In this document: positions 35,841 to 45,557 of the stretch, in pieces
How the letters are laid out: the number at the start of each line of letters is the position of its first letter
Position numbering within the stretch: the stretch's first letter is position 1
Assembly: GCA_034620365.1 (NCBI GenBank)
Contig: JAQGEQ010000084.1
Location: forward strand, 1,116,001 to 1,180,000
Origin: Pegea sp. RAD2-039
Lineage: Eukaryota > Chordata > Thaliacea > Salpida > Salpidae
Direction of reading: 5' to 3'
DNA: 64,000 nucleotides
Made by a program: the position numbers and the translations under genes
Notes under the pieces: model-generated
The model's input: only the letters and a program-made list of their open reading frames with translations
The model's database searches: none
Told to the model about the DNA's origin: nothing

Positions 35841-38038
35841 AATTTCTACATTACAAGATTATCAATAGTAATTATTAAATACTTTTTATCTTAGTTTACC
35901 ACTTTCTGTTCAATTTTAATTTTTTGAATCAGTTTGGTGAAGTCTGTTTGTTCGAAAAACAATTTATTTACTTTCTACTATTTTTTTTTTAATTATTGGT
36001 AAATAATCTGCCGTTTTCTAGTCTTTTCTTTTGCTTTTTCACTTTTGTTTAAAGTAGCTCTAGGGTTCAAAGAGCCAAGTCAATACAAATTTGAAACTAA
36101 CAAGTCAAACCTATATTAAAAGTTCTTCAATATTTTAAAGTGTTATCAAGTACACTCAAGTTGAATTCTTTTTGTCACCATATAAATTTTAAGGTGTATT
36201 TGATAGCTTTTAACTTGATTTAATTTGCAAATCGAATTGAACAAGTTTGAATGTACGACTTTAGCACAAAAGCAAGTATAGATGGGTGTATCAATCAATA
36301 AGGGTCGGTTTGATACTATTTCGATTGTTGCAAACTGTTTAATATTGACTTTTCTGTGAAAAGAAATCCATTTAATCGAAATGATACTTTCTTTTAATGT
36401 ACGATTAAATAAAACCTTTTTTTATTAGGCCTTCAAATGTAATCTTATTAATCACTTAAGCTGTTTACATTTCCTAAATCGATTTCCAAATGAGAATTGT
36501 TTCAACCATTTGTTTAAAGATTGATTTTTAAAGGTCAAAATATTAAAGTATTTTACAAGCTTATACCAATTATTAAGTGAATTTTTGGTGCTTTATTTAG
36601 ATTTTAATAATATTATTTAAATAATTATAACTTTATCTAATAGACTTAACTTAAAATCTCATATTAAGGCTTTCAAGCTGGTTGTGTGTCCTGTACCACT
36701 TCTAAGGATGGAGATCAACAATCTAACTTTAGAAAATATGATAGTGATTAGATTAAACATAATTTCATGAAGCCAACAAAGAACTTCAAATGCGACGATG
36801 ATTTATTTTGTCATAATAACTTATAATAAGTGGCACAGAAAGCTACAAATTGGGTCGAAGTCTGAAAAAAGTTTGAGAAACATCAATTGGATCAACTATT
36901 TCTATTTAAAATTAAATTTTAAAAGGTCAATTATGGCGTTGAATCAACTTTAAATACATTTTATCTGATTAGCTACTATTCCAAACTATTCTGAAAATGT
37001 TTTGAGTAGTTTAAAAATATATTACTTTCAACTAAAAATCTAAAAGAATGATTCAAGTTGTTGTTTTTATCGGATGAATAGGTGAACTAAATATATGTGA
37101 AAATAATATCAATATTGATGATTATGTAAATTAAACTGAATACTGAACATAGAAGTTTTATTTATTACAAATTAAAGATTAAACAAAATTAAAAGTATGA
37201 AAAATTTGTTTTTATTTGTTAGTATTGTTTTGAAGTTTTTTGCATTTTATGCGTTTCTTAACAATTTAAAAGATAAACAGCTTTATTTCGGGCTGCATTT
37301 GAAAAAAGTATTCAAATATTTGTGTCTAGTTACAGTTTTAGATATGTTATTCACTTTCTCTAACTAAACTTTTAAGACCAAAATATTTTTTTTATTTATT
37401 ATTTTAATGACTTTATCGTCACACTGAAAAGAAAATTATCAAAAGCTTTGGTATGAGTTAAAAAAATACGGACATCTGCAGCTCGAATTAAATTAAGATA
37501 AAATCGACGATTATATATTTCAGATATCTTTTTTTAGAGAATTTACACTGTAAATCGTCCTACTTTCATGAATTGGTTTCCACATGAAAGGGACTACACT
37601 TCTTAACAGTGGCATTACTTATAAGTCGCTAGCTTGACACTTTATCAGTTTTTTGTTTTTTTCATTTCTTCAATCTATTTTTTGTTTGTTTAAATGTCGA
37701 TTGCAGTGCAAGCAGTCTAAATGGCTAAAAAATATCTTAAAAACTTATAAACTTTTAGAAGTATACTGAAATTATTTAGATTATTAAAATTATTTAGATT
37801 AAAAGATTTAGTAAAATCTTTAAGTTTCTATTTGGATTTACCAATGAGTTACTTATCAGCTGAAATAGAATGAATATAATTGAAATTAGAATAAAATCTT
37901 TGAAAGTTTTTTTTTTGTAATTTAGGTTTAATAAGTTAAGCTAATCTATAAAGTTATTTAACTTTCACCACTGTATGTAGCAAAGAGCTTATTTTCATAA
38001 AAATTTCCTTTAACTCTGCTAAAGCACAAAAAAGGCAG

Positions 38039-38063
38039 TGACGTCACTTTAATAGTATAAAAT
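38039..38063 (+). promoter_or_regulatory. Goosecoid core promoter candidate: CRE plus TATA
   Basis: TGACGTCA (38039-38046) lies 9 bp upstream of TATAAAAT (38056-38063). The start ATG of goosecoid is about 290 bp further on with no obvious intron between, so transcription could begin near 38090 and give a 5' UTR of about 260 nt. This rests on motif content and position only. Confidence 0.5.
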
Positions 38064-38352
38064 TCTTGCGAGACTGACATGTTACTCCATTATATTGCGT
38101 ATGAAGTAAAAGTCGCTTACCATTCGTCTGTTTTTACACGGAGCAGGACTCTAGCTGTAAAAAACTAAAGTTAACTTTATATCTTTGTTTCTTTGTATCA
38201 CTATACGATAAGTCGGTATACTGTGGCGGGTTCACGTATTCCGTTTAGTTCAGAAGAAGTTTTATTACAAAGAATCAGACAACATCTCAGAGAAGAAAAT
38301 TGTTCTTGAAAAATTTAGTAAAGTTCATTTAATTGAGTCAAAAGTGCTGAAG

Positions 38353-41300
38353 ATGGATCCAAGCAAGCAGTATCCTCTTCAATTCGGTATCGACAGTATC
38401 CTTGGTCTTAACTCTCAAGTTCCTAACAATCAACGGAATCTACCCATAAGTGGATATACTCATTCAATTCCAACAATTCCCAGAAATCCTGACGTCAATC
38501 TTCTCCGGGCTCAACTAGCCATGGCCTACCCAGCTGCCAACATGCATGGATCTTGGGCACCTTGGTCACCTTATTATGCAATGGCAACCTCTGGTCTTTA
38601 CAATAATCGTGAGTTTATATCAATTTTCATTTTTCATTTTGTAACTCTTCTCATTGTTGTCTCGTCTTTTGATCAAACTTGTTTTTGTTTAACAACAATT
38701 TGTTATGCTAACTTACATCTGACGCAACTCAAAATCAATTAACTGTTTTATAAATCATCAAACATTTTTTAAACAACATTGAAATTTTAAAAGCGCTTTT
38801 TTAATTAACTACCAGGAAATTCTCAGAGCTTATATCAAAATTGTTATCATATAACTAACTTTGTTGAGGTTTTTAATAACTTTTGTCCGACATTTAAAGA
38901 AATTAAGAGAGTAAAACTCTGGAGTTATTTAAGAAATTAAAACTTTCATCAAAGTCTTGCAGATTCTAATCTTTTATTCAAACCTTTTCTGCATGATTTT
39001 TTTATTGTATAAACATTGAAACTTATCTAGACTCCAAATCTTTTTATCGATTTATTTTAAAACGAAAACTCGAATTGCTGAGTTTATAGGTCTGATATGC
39101 GCATTTATGTTTACTTTAGTCACTCTGTTATATACGTTTAAGCTGTCTTTCCTTTTGAAAGCTTTTTAGATATATTTAAAGCAAATGGTCTAACTATGTA
39201 ATCGGAGACTTTTGAAAAAATGAATAGCTGATAAAAAAGGAAATATTGAAAGCAATAAGTGGCTGAAGAGATTATCAAAGCTTGCTGATATTACTTACTT
39301 CAGCAAAGCTATTTAAGCTTTGAACGCATTTACATTAAGAAAGTTGTCTCATTTTTAACAAATGAGTTTTTTGCATAATTACAAATCATTTGTTTATCTC
39401 TAAATAAACACATTGATGGTCATTTATTAATTGCAAATATTTTTTTGCAAACTTTTGGTTTTGGTTTTCTAAAATAAGTGTTGGTGGTAAATAAGTAAGT
39501 TGTAAAGATTGACTAAAGACTTTTGAAAACGATTTCTCTTTCCATCTTTAAGTTCTACCCCACCTTTTAATTCTTATTAAATTTTCCTGCAAACTAGCAG
39601 CGAACTATTTACTTTCAACTCTCCAACTTAACTTCATAGCTTAAGGCGCTAAAATGTCAAATGAGAAGACGAGCAGAGAAAGATCAGTTAAATGAGTCGA
39701 GAAAATAAAAACAACTTCGATTTAACAGGCAGTGCAGCTAGCAGTTAACAGTCCACTAGGCCGACAAAAAACGAAACGCAGAAACATTTCACAGATCCTC
39801 AAATCTCCTACCTCTGCTTCTTTACCTTCTCTGCTCTTTGATACCAAATATCTAATCACTCGCACTATTTGAATAACGTCGTATCTTCTCCCGTTCTCAT
39901 CTGCTCCTACTCTTTATATTGAGCAGCCTCAGGCCTGCAGAATAAGTGCTTTTATCGTATTTCTCACCACTGTTGACAAAGAACATGTTCGTTCACCCCC
40001 GCCAAACCCTACTTCTTCTATTTACGAGGATAGCTCGGTGTGCGGGCGCCTTGTCACACTAATCTCAATCCCCCCTATAGGTCCAGTAAGCATTACGTCA
40101 GTGTAAGCGCGCGTCCGAGCCTACGATTCTATCTACATTGCCTTGTTTCTTATCACATAATCTCACAATGATTCGGTTTGCTGCTATTACGTGCTTAGAA
40201 TAAAAGTGGGAGAGCTAAAAAGGCGGCAAGCTTCAAACACATGCCTTCTTGATGTGACACTTGACAGCAAGAGGTTGAAAATGTTGCTGAAAATTACCAC
40301 TCGACAGAAAGCTCTACAATCTCACCAATCGACTCAGAGCAGCTTATTAAGTGAACTTTATCCATCAACTTCATTGCATACAGCTGTGTAAGGAGTGATG
40401 AGAGATCCAAGTAGATCTCCTCATCTCCCTTTTACTGACTACCGCTTTTATAAGATATTTAGCCCAGATGGCGATAAGCTCTTCTTTTCCACTTGCTTTT
40501 ATGCTGATTATTAGCAAGTGAAGAGCGGAAGATGGTGGTATAAACAAGTCCTTTCTTCAGCAGTCAAATACTCTTTAAGTTTAATTATTCATTTACGCTT
40601 CTCTAATATCTCGACCAAAATGGGATAAATTGCCATGATACAGCTTTTCACTAAATAGTAATTGATTATTGGTAAAGTGAAGAGCGGAAGTTGACCAACC
40701 AATCTCAGTCACTGTAGTATAATCAACGCAGCCGATGACGTACTTGTCTACGTCATCAATACAACTTTTACTTGAACGTATAAAGCAGAGAGGTAAATTT
40801 GTGGAAGAGAATAAGGAGTAACATGCAAATAGTTAATCATTCTCACTGCAAAGTGTAAAAGTTCAAAATGGTTTGATTCGTAAGTGATGAAGTCTCCTGA
40901 GGTTGATCTGAATAACGAATATTTAACTTACTCACAAATACATTGAGTAAGTCGAGTAAGTCGTTATTAAGCCGAGGTGAATGTGTTGATGCGTCTTCTG
41001 ATCCCGCCTGAGCTGAGCCAAGCGTTTGCCGTAGACACAAAGGCGTCCTTTAATCGTAAAATCACAAAACTGGTTGAATGTAGAAAATGATGATACCAAA
41101 GTTTATAAGAAATTTGTTGTGAATTGAGATTTGTAAAGATTTCTCTTCAATCTATTTCTAGTTACAACTTTGATTGTCGCAAAATAATGACGTGATTATG
41201 TTGGTCTGCCCGACTCATCGACAATGAACAGATTTTTGTTTCGTTGTTGTTTTGACGACTTAATCTCTCTCTACCTTCTGCTACTTCCGTCTTATCTTTA

Positions 41301-41951
41301 ACTGTTCTTCTTTTTTCAGCTGCAGCAAATCAGATGTTGCACTCCTCAATGGCTTTCGCTCAATCAGCAATGTTCCCGACCGGATTCCTGACCCCTGTCT
41401 CCCAGAACCAGCCTGGAGTCTTCTTGCAATTGCAACCGAAGAGGAAACGACGACACAGAACTATTTTTACTGAGGCTCAGCTCGAAGCACTCGAAAGTTT
41501 GTTTGCCCAAACTCACTACCCGGATGTCGGAATGCGTGAGAAGTTGGCAGATGAGATCGAGTTAAAGGAGGAGCGGGTAGAAGTGAGTTCGTGGCATTGC
41601 GCGTTTGTGGCGTCATTGAAAAATTTTCCTTTTTTAAGGTTTGGTTTAAAAATCGAAGAGCTAAGTTTCGTAAGCAATCACGTGAGCATGCTGATGACGT
41701 CGGGAGTAATGGCGGGTCCCCTGCTTCAGATCGCTTCTCCCCACTAAGGTGACTTTCATCACTTAACCAACTTTCGCTCGATTCTAACCCCAATTTATTT
41801 TAGTCGAGGTGCTAGCATTAGTCCAACCCCTGTTATCAATGGAGTACCCAACGCAATTCCAGTATCCGCTGCTGCTGCTGCAGAAGTCTCTTATGTCAAT
41901 ACACAAGAAGCTATATCTGAAGAAGAATCCAACATATCTGTTACTGATTAA
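38353..41951 (+). CDS. gsc: Homeobox protein goosecoid
   Basis: Inferred exons are 38353-38608, 41320-41582, 41639-41748 and 41804-41951, giving 258 aa. The N-terminus carries an eh1 motif, FGIDSIL (residues 11-17), which recruits Groucho/TLE corepressors. The homeodomain spans residues 128-187 ([20 protein letters not shown] onward). Lysine at homeodomain position 50 (WFKNRRAKF) is the Gsc/Otx/Bicoid-type residue that selects TAATCC sites. The intron between homeodomain positions 46 and 47 is the usual PRD-class site. The C-terminus is short, with an Ala run and an acidic end. Gsc is a nuclear transcriptional repressor in axial, foregut and neural patterning. Introns 2 and 3 are 56 and 55 bp; intron 1 is 2.7 kb. 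The start is the first ATG before the eh1 motif. Confidence 0.96.
40505..40531 (+). repeat. Imperfect direct repeat, copy 1, in gsc intron
   Basis: The core TGATTATTAGCAAGTG is followed by AAGAGCGGAAG. The second copy at 40663-40690 has two substitutions and one inserted A. Both end in the ETS-like core GCGGAAG. Confidence 0.7.
40663..40690 (+). repeat. Imperfect direct repeat, copy 2, in gsc intron
   Basis: TGATTATTGGTAAAGTG is followed by AAGAGCGGAAG, repeating copy 1 at 40505 with a spacing of 158 bp start to start. The GGAAGTTG end fits an ETS-factor site better than copy 1 does. Confidence 0.7.
40734..40757. repeat. Inverted repeat of CRE-like half sites
   Basis: GATGACGTA - cttgtc - TACGTCATC is a perfect 9-bp inverted repeat with a 6-nt spacer in gsc intron 1. 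Each arm contains TGACGTA, a CREB/ATF half-site variant. Confidence 0.6.
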
Positions 41952-42439
41952 AATGTTGGGGTCCGTAAAATATCTTCTGTAGAATTTAAATTTGGCTAGT
42001 TCTCTGTAAAACATCTTGTTTTATCAGATTATGTTTCAAGATAATTCATATCAACTAACAATAACTTCTCACATTCACCGTTTTACTCTTTCGTACGTTT
42101 TTGATTTTTTTATCACACACCCGCTGGAAGGGAAGTTCTATTGTATGCACCAAATATTTGCAAACTTTTTGTACAGATTGTGCTGCAAGAACCTTCTATC
42201 TTCTTGTTATTAAGCAATGTCTATCATACTTGGTCTCCATTTTTTTTTTCTTTTTGACAATTCAGTTTCTTCTTTCATCGAGGACAATTTTAGAGCTACA
42301 ATCTTGAAGGCCAGTTTCACGTCACACTATTGTATATATCAGCGTTTAATTTCACCCTGATCCATCCTAATTATAGTTGAAGTCATTTAAACAATTTTAG
42401 AACAGCTTCCATTGCAAGTACTAAGTCCCTCTTATATCA

Positions 42440-42445
42440 ATTAAA
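42440..42445 (+). terminator. Possible goosecoid poly(A) signal (variant)
   Basis: ATTAAA lies about 490 bp after the gsc stop. A canonical AATAAA does not appear on the + strand until 43127-43132, 43195-43200 and 43207-43212, which would give a 3' UTR of about 1.2 kb overlapping the minus-strand frame below. Confidence 0.3.
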
Positions 42446-42579
42446 TTATATTCAACTATAAAAATGTACAAAAAACTGTTGGAACTTGCTGTTTATCCGC
42501 CCATTAGTACCTTGATTTGTTTTCTACATGATACAAGATACTACTTTGCATCTGTTTCCTGGCTCAACTGAGTTTTGGT

Positions 42580-43000
42580 CGGCAGGCTCCGAACCTTCCC
42601 CGAAAAGTTGTTGCCCTGATTTCCCGTGCAAGTAGTCCAGTGTAACTCGCAAATGCAAATCGATTTGAATAGACGGCCCGTGCTGTGCACGCGACCTTTC
42701 TTCCCGAGGTGCTGCTTTTCGCTACCTGCTGCTGCTGTTGTTGCTTCCAAGAAAATCATAAAAACAAAGACGCCCTACCCCGGCTAGACCGCCCCCTCCC
42801 TTCCTTCCTTCCTGACGTAGCAGTCATTAGTAGCCGCCTGAATAGGAGTGTCCTTTCGGTTGAAGCCATGACGCTGCTTTTTGATTGGTCCGTGTGCCTT
42901 TATCACTTTAGCAATGAGATCTTTATCATGGGTTCAACTCGGCTCTTGCCGCCGGCTTCTTTTGTTTCTGGAAGATCTTTCATTCAACGCAGCTGGTTTG
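42580..43000. promoter_or_regulatory. GC-elevated island downstream of goosecoid
   Basis: This is one of the GC-richest stretches in the window. It contains a perfect octamer ATGCAAAT (42653-42660), two TTTATCA GATA-type sites (about 42899 and 42921), an inverted CCAAT box (ATTGGT near 42885), and a short CCTT repeat (about 42787-42812). Open frames run on both strands but are rich in single-residue runs and look like by-products of composition. It could be a gsc 3' enhancer or the promoter of an unseen transcript. Confidence 0.4.
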
Positions 43001-43020
43001 CTTGAATCATCCTTTATTTT

Positions 43021-43335
43021 TTAGTAAAATTTATCCTGTGATGCTGGTAGTGGACTTAGACATGATGGTACGGCTGGTTCCTCATTGTGATCTACAATCC
43101 CTACAGCAACTGTTTGGATTATGTTCAATAAAACTTTTGCCTTGTCAAAGGGTGGGTCTTGTAGGGTGCAAGCATCTTGGGTATTCCGCGGATTAATAAA
43201 TCTTTCAATAAAAACACATCCATCAACTGATCGAGTCCAAACTCCTTTAACAGATTTCAGAAAGTGATTTTCTTTTAACAACTTCTTAATTTCATCCTTC
43301 TTAAATCCGTGACGTTTAATTATCGAATTTCATAT
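43021..43335 (-). CDS. Unidentified minus-strand protein end, possible terminal exon
   Basis: The minus-strand frame from about 43335 down to a TAA at 43021-43023 codes about 104 residues with good protein character: basic helix-like start (RHGFKKDEIKKLLKENHFL), then GVWTRSVDGCVFIERFINPR, DPPFDKAKVLLNIIQTV and a Pro/Ser-rich end. An AATAAA on the same strand lies 2 bp beyond the stop (complement of 43013-43018). Base composition is richer in GC than the flanks. No in-frame ATG opens the frame, so it is more likely the last exon of a split gene or a processed relic than a whole gene. I recognise no domain. Confidence 0.38.
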
Positions 43336-45317
43336 TTTTAATACGATGACTAAACTTTTCTCGCGAAGTAAATGAATAGATCGAAGAATAAAAGACAAGT
43401 AAAGAATTTCCGTCTCAAGTTATTCTTTGTCTGCTCTTTAGAATCACTTAACTTTTCAAAATTAAGCTTTAATACATATTGGAAATGATATAAGGTAAAA
43501 ATAGAAGTAAAAATGTTACATCCATCTGTATTTGGTTTCATTTGAGCCTTTTTAAATATTAAATAACAAGATGCTTAGAGAAATCGTAGTTATTTCTTTA
43601 CTATTAAATATCATTTAAATTTGCTTTCGTTTGCATTGATAAGCTTAAATGAATTCAGCCATTATTCAGTATCAGTTACATACCTAAGTAGTTAAACACA
43701 AAACAGCTGAACACTTCTCAACACATTTTCGCCGATTGCATTTTTGTGGAGAAACTGTCATTTGTCGAAATCGAATTGCAGATGTGAAAACGAGGTAAGA
43801 GGAATGATTTTTTTCAGTTCACTAAACTAACTAGCATTTTAAATCTTCACTTTGATTACTTAGTTAAAAGATGAAGTAAAATCCTTGAAATTTTAAAAAG
43901 AAGTTATTTTTTTTCATTCTTAAAATAGCTTGTCTCAAAGTAATCATTTTAGTTTAAAGCTGTGTTTACACATTGTGTTTTTTTAAGTTAAATCAGCATT
44001 TATTATGCTTTAAATGATAAGAGGAAGTAAAAGTAAAGCCTTTGAAGACTTTCGTGAAAGATTTCAATCGGAGTAAGTAATTTCGGAGATATATATCTCA
44101 AAAGTTGGCATGAAAAATTGAGTAATTGACTTGACTGATGTCATTTGAAGTCGGTAAGTTTCACAAATCTTTTTATATCATTTATACTGAACTATATATA
44201 TTTTTTTAATAGACCGTTTGCTTGCTTTTGAATAATTTAGCCTTGTGACAATTTAACTTTAAAAGAACCAACTTTTTGTTTGTTAAAATAATCTACTTTT
44301 TTGATTTTTTATCTATTTTATATATTTAGCTTTATCAACCTTGCAACACATTTGTTTAATTTCTATTTTTGTTTATTTTTATCTAAGACTACAGTTCAAT
44401 AATAATTTGACTTACTTTAGATCAACAATTATAAAGTTTTTAAATTCTTTTAATTTTCTCAAAAGTAACTTTGTATGTTTACTTGCATTGTGTACTTACT
44501 TTTAATACTCACATAAATCTATCTTCCTCAGCAAAGTAAAAGAATAGAAAATATTCGTTTTAATACAAGCTATCGTCAAAAGTCTTTCAAAGGACTAGAA
44601 GTAAATATATTTTTTTTAATAAAATTTTTATTTTTTTGTTTGTCTTTAAAACAAGTAATTTACTAGCAAGCAATGTTTGCTTTCTGATGTAATTTATCAA
44701 TGACAACTGCTACTTTATTGGTAATTATATTCACGAATAAAACTTTCAACTTTACTACTTTAAACTATTGAAGCGACAATCAATTTCTTCAATAAGACTT
44801 TAAATTTTACCATGGTAACTTTTCGATGATTATAAAGTACAAACCATTTTGCTTGCCAATCATTATTCTTTTTTAAGAAGAGGTTTCGAATATATGGCCA
44901 GAGTTATGAGAAAATATTTAAATTAGTGTCATTCCACAAGTCTATAGGCTTGCTTAATATTATTCAAACCGCTTTTTTATTGAGCAGTACAATTGAAAAT
45001 AACAACTGAGACTTATATAAAGTACTTCTTTATTTTCATTTTACTTGCTGTAGTTAAACATGTGAATTTTCTCAAAGTCTATAATGATATAAAACCACAA
45101 GACCTTTTTGTTCAGGTCACCAGTTATCTGATAACTGCAAAATTATTTATTGCTGCACAATAAAATTAAATTTTAGCAGCAGATTTTTTTTTAATATTTA
45201 GCTATCTTTTATAAAACAGTAATAACATTGTTTTTGTTTTCAGTGATTTTTTGTTGTTGTCAAACTTTGTAATCTAGTTCAAATAAAGCTTTCATTAATT
45301 TCAAATAGTTTTTGCAG

Positions 45318-45383
45318 TTTCTTCAAGCTAATGAAAACCATGAAAGAAGAATTGGGTGTCTCAGTTTTGAAGATTTTAAACAA
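45318..45383 (+). other. Orphan internal-exon-like block
   Basis: A T-rich tract ends in TTTTTGCAG at 45317, and a consensus GTAAGT donor begins at 45384. The 66 bases between are open in the phase-0 frame and read FLQANENHERRIGCLSFEDF plus two residues. Possible upstream donors (for example cgag|gtaaga at about 43795) exist but no coding frame links them. It may be an exon of an unseen gene or coincidence. Confidence 0.22.
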
Positions 45384-45545
45384 GTAAGTTAAAACTTGTA
45401 GATTTAAAAACAGTTTTTCATTATTATAAGAAATAGATAAAGATACAACTTTAACACGAATGTCTGTGTTAACCTAAAAACTTTTAGATCATAAAATGAT
45501 TTATTAATGTTTAAAGCTAATGAGTCACTAACTTCTTTATAAGCT

Positions 45546-45557
45546 CCCCCCCCCCCC
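45546..45557. repeat. Homopolymer C12
   Basis: Twelve consecutive C residues stand in otherwise AT-rich DNA. Homopolymer length may also be affected by sequencing error. Confidence 0.8.

Larger units (their letters stand above)
32750..38038. other. AT-rich intergenic region between CDK5RAP3 and goosecoid
   Basis: Mostly AT-rich with no recognised gene. Two coding-like patches are listed separately (34674-34880 and 35600-35840). No transposon ends, tRNA or other RNA gene were recognised. Some of this stretch may hold regulatory DNA for goosecoid. Confidence 0.5.
38609..41319. other. Goosecoid intron 1, 2.7 kb, GC-elevated second half
   Basis: From 38609 to about 39590 the intron is AT-rich like the rest of the window. 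From about 39600 to 41310 it is visibly GC-richer and carries a CTAATCTCAATCCCCC stretch (about 40059), CRE-like sites (near 40095 and 40734-40757), and a repeated ETS/homeodomain-like element (40505-40531 and 40663-40690). Open frames here (such as 40191-40391 + and 40843-41040 -) look fortuitous. I interpret this half as an intronic enhancer block. Confidence 0.5.

Noticed and set aside
40191-40391. 66-codon + strand frame in gsc intron 1 as a separate gene
   Set aside because: It lacks an ATG and lies inside an intron with regulatory character; composition explains it.
40843-41040. 65-codon minus-strand frame in gsc intron 1
   Set aside because: No ATG start, no similarity, and it lies in the same GC-elevated intronic block.
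42930-42990. tRNA T-arm-like sequence (gggttcaactcgg)
   Set aside because: No acceptor stem, D-arm or anticodon arm could be folded around it.
42541-43005. Overlapping 72- and 106-codon frames on opposite strands
   Set aside because: Both show single-residue runs such as poly-Cys and poly-Ala and look like products of GC-rich low-complexity sequence.
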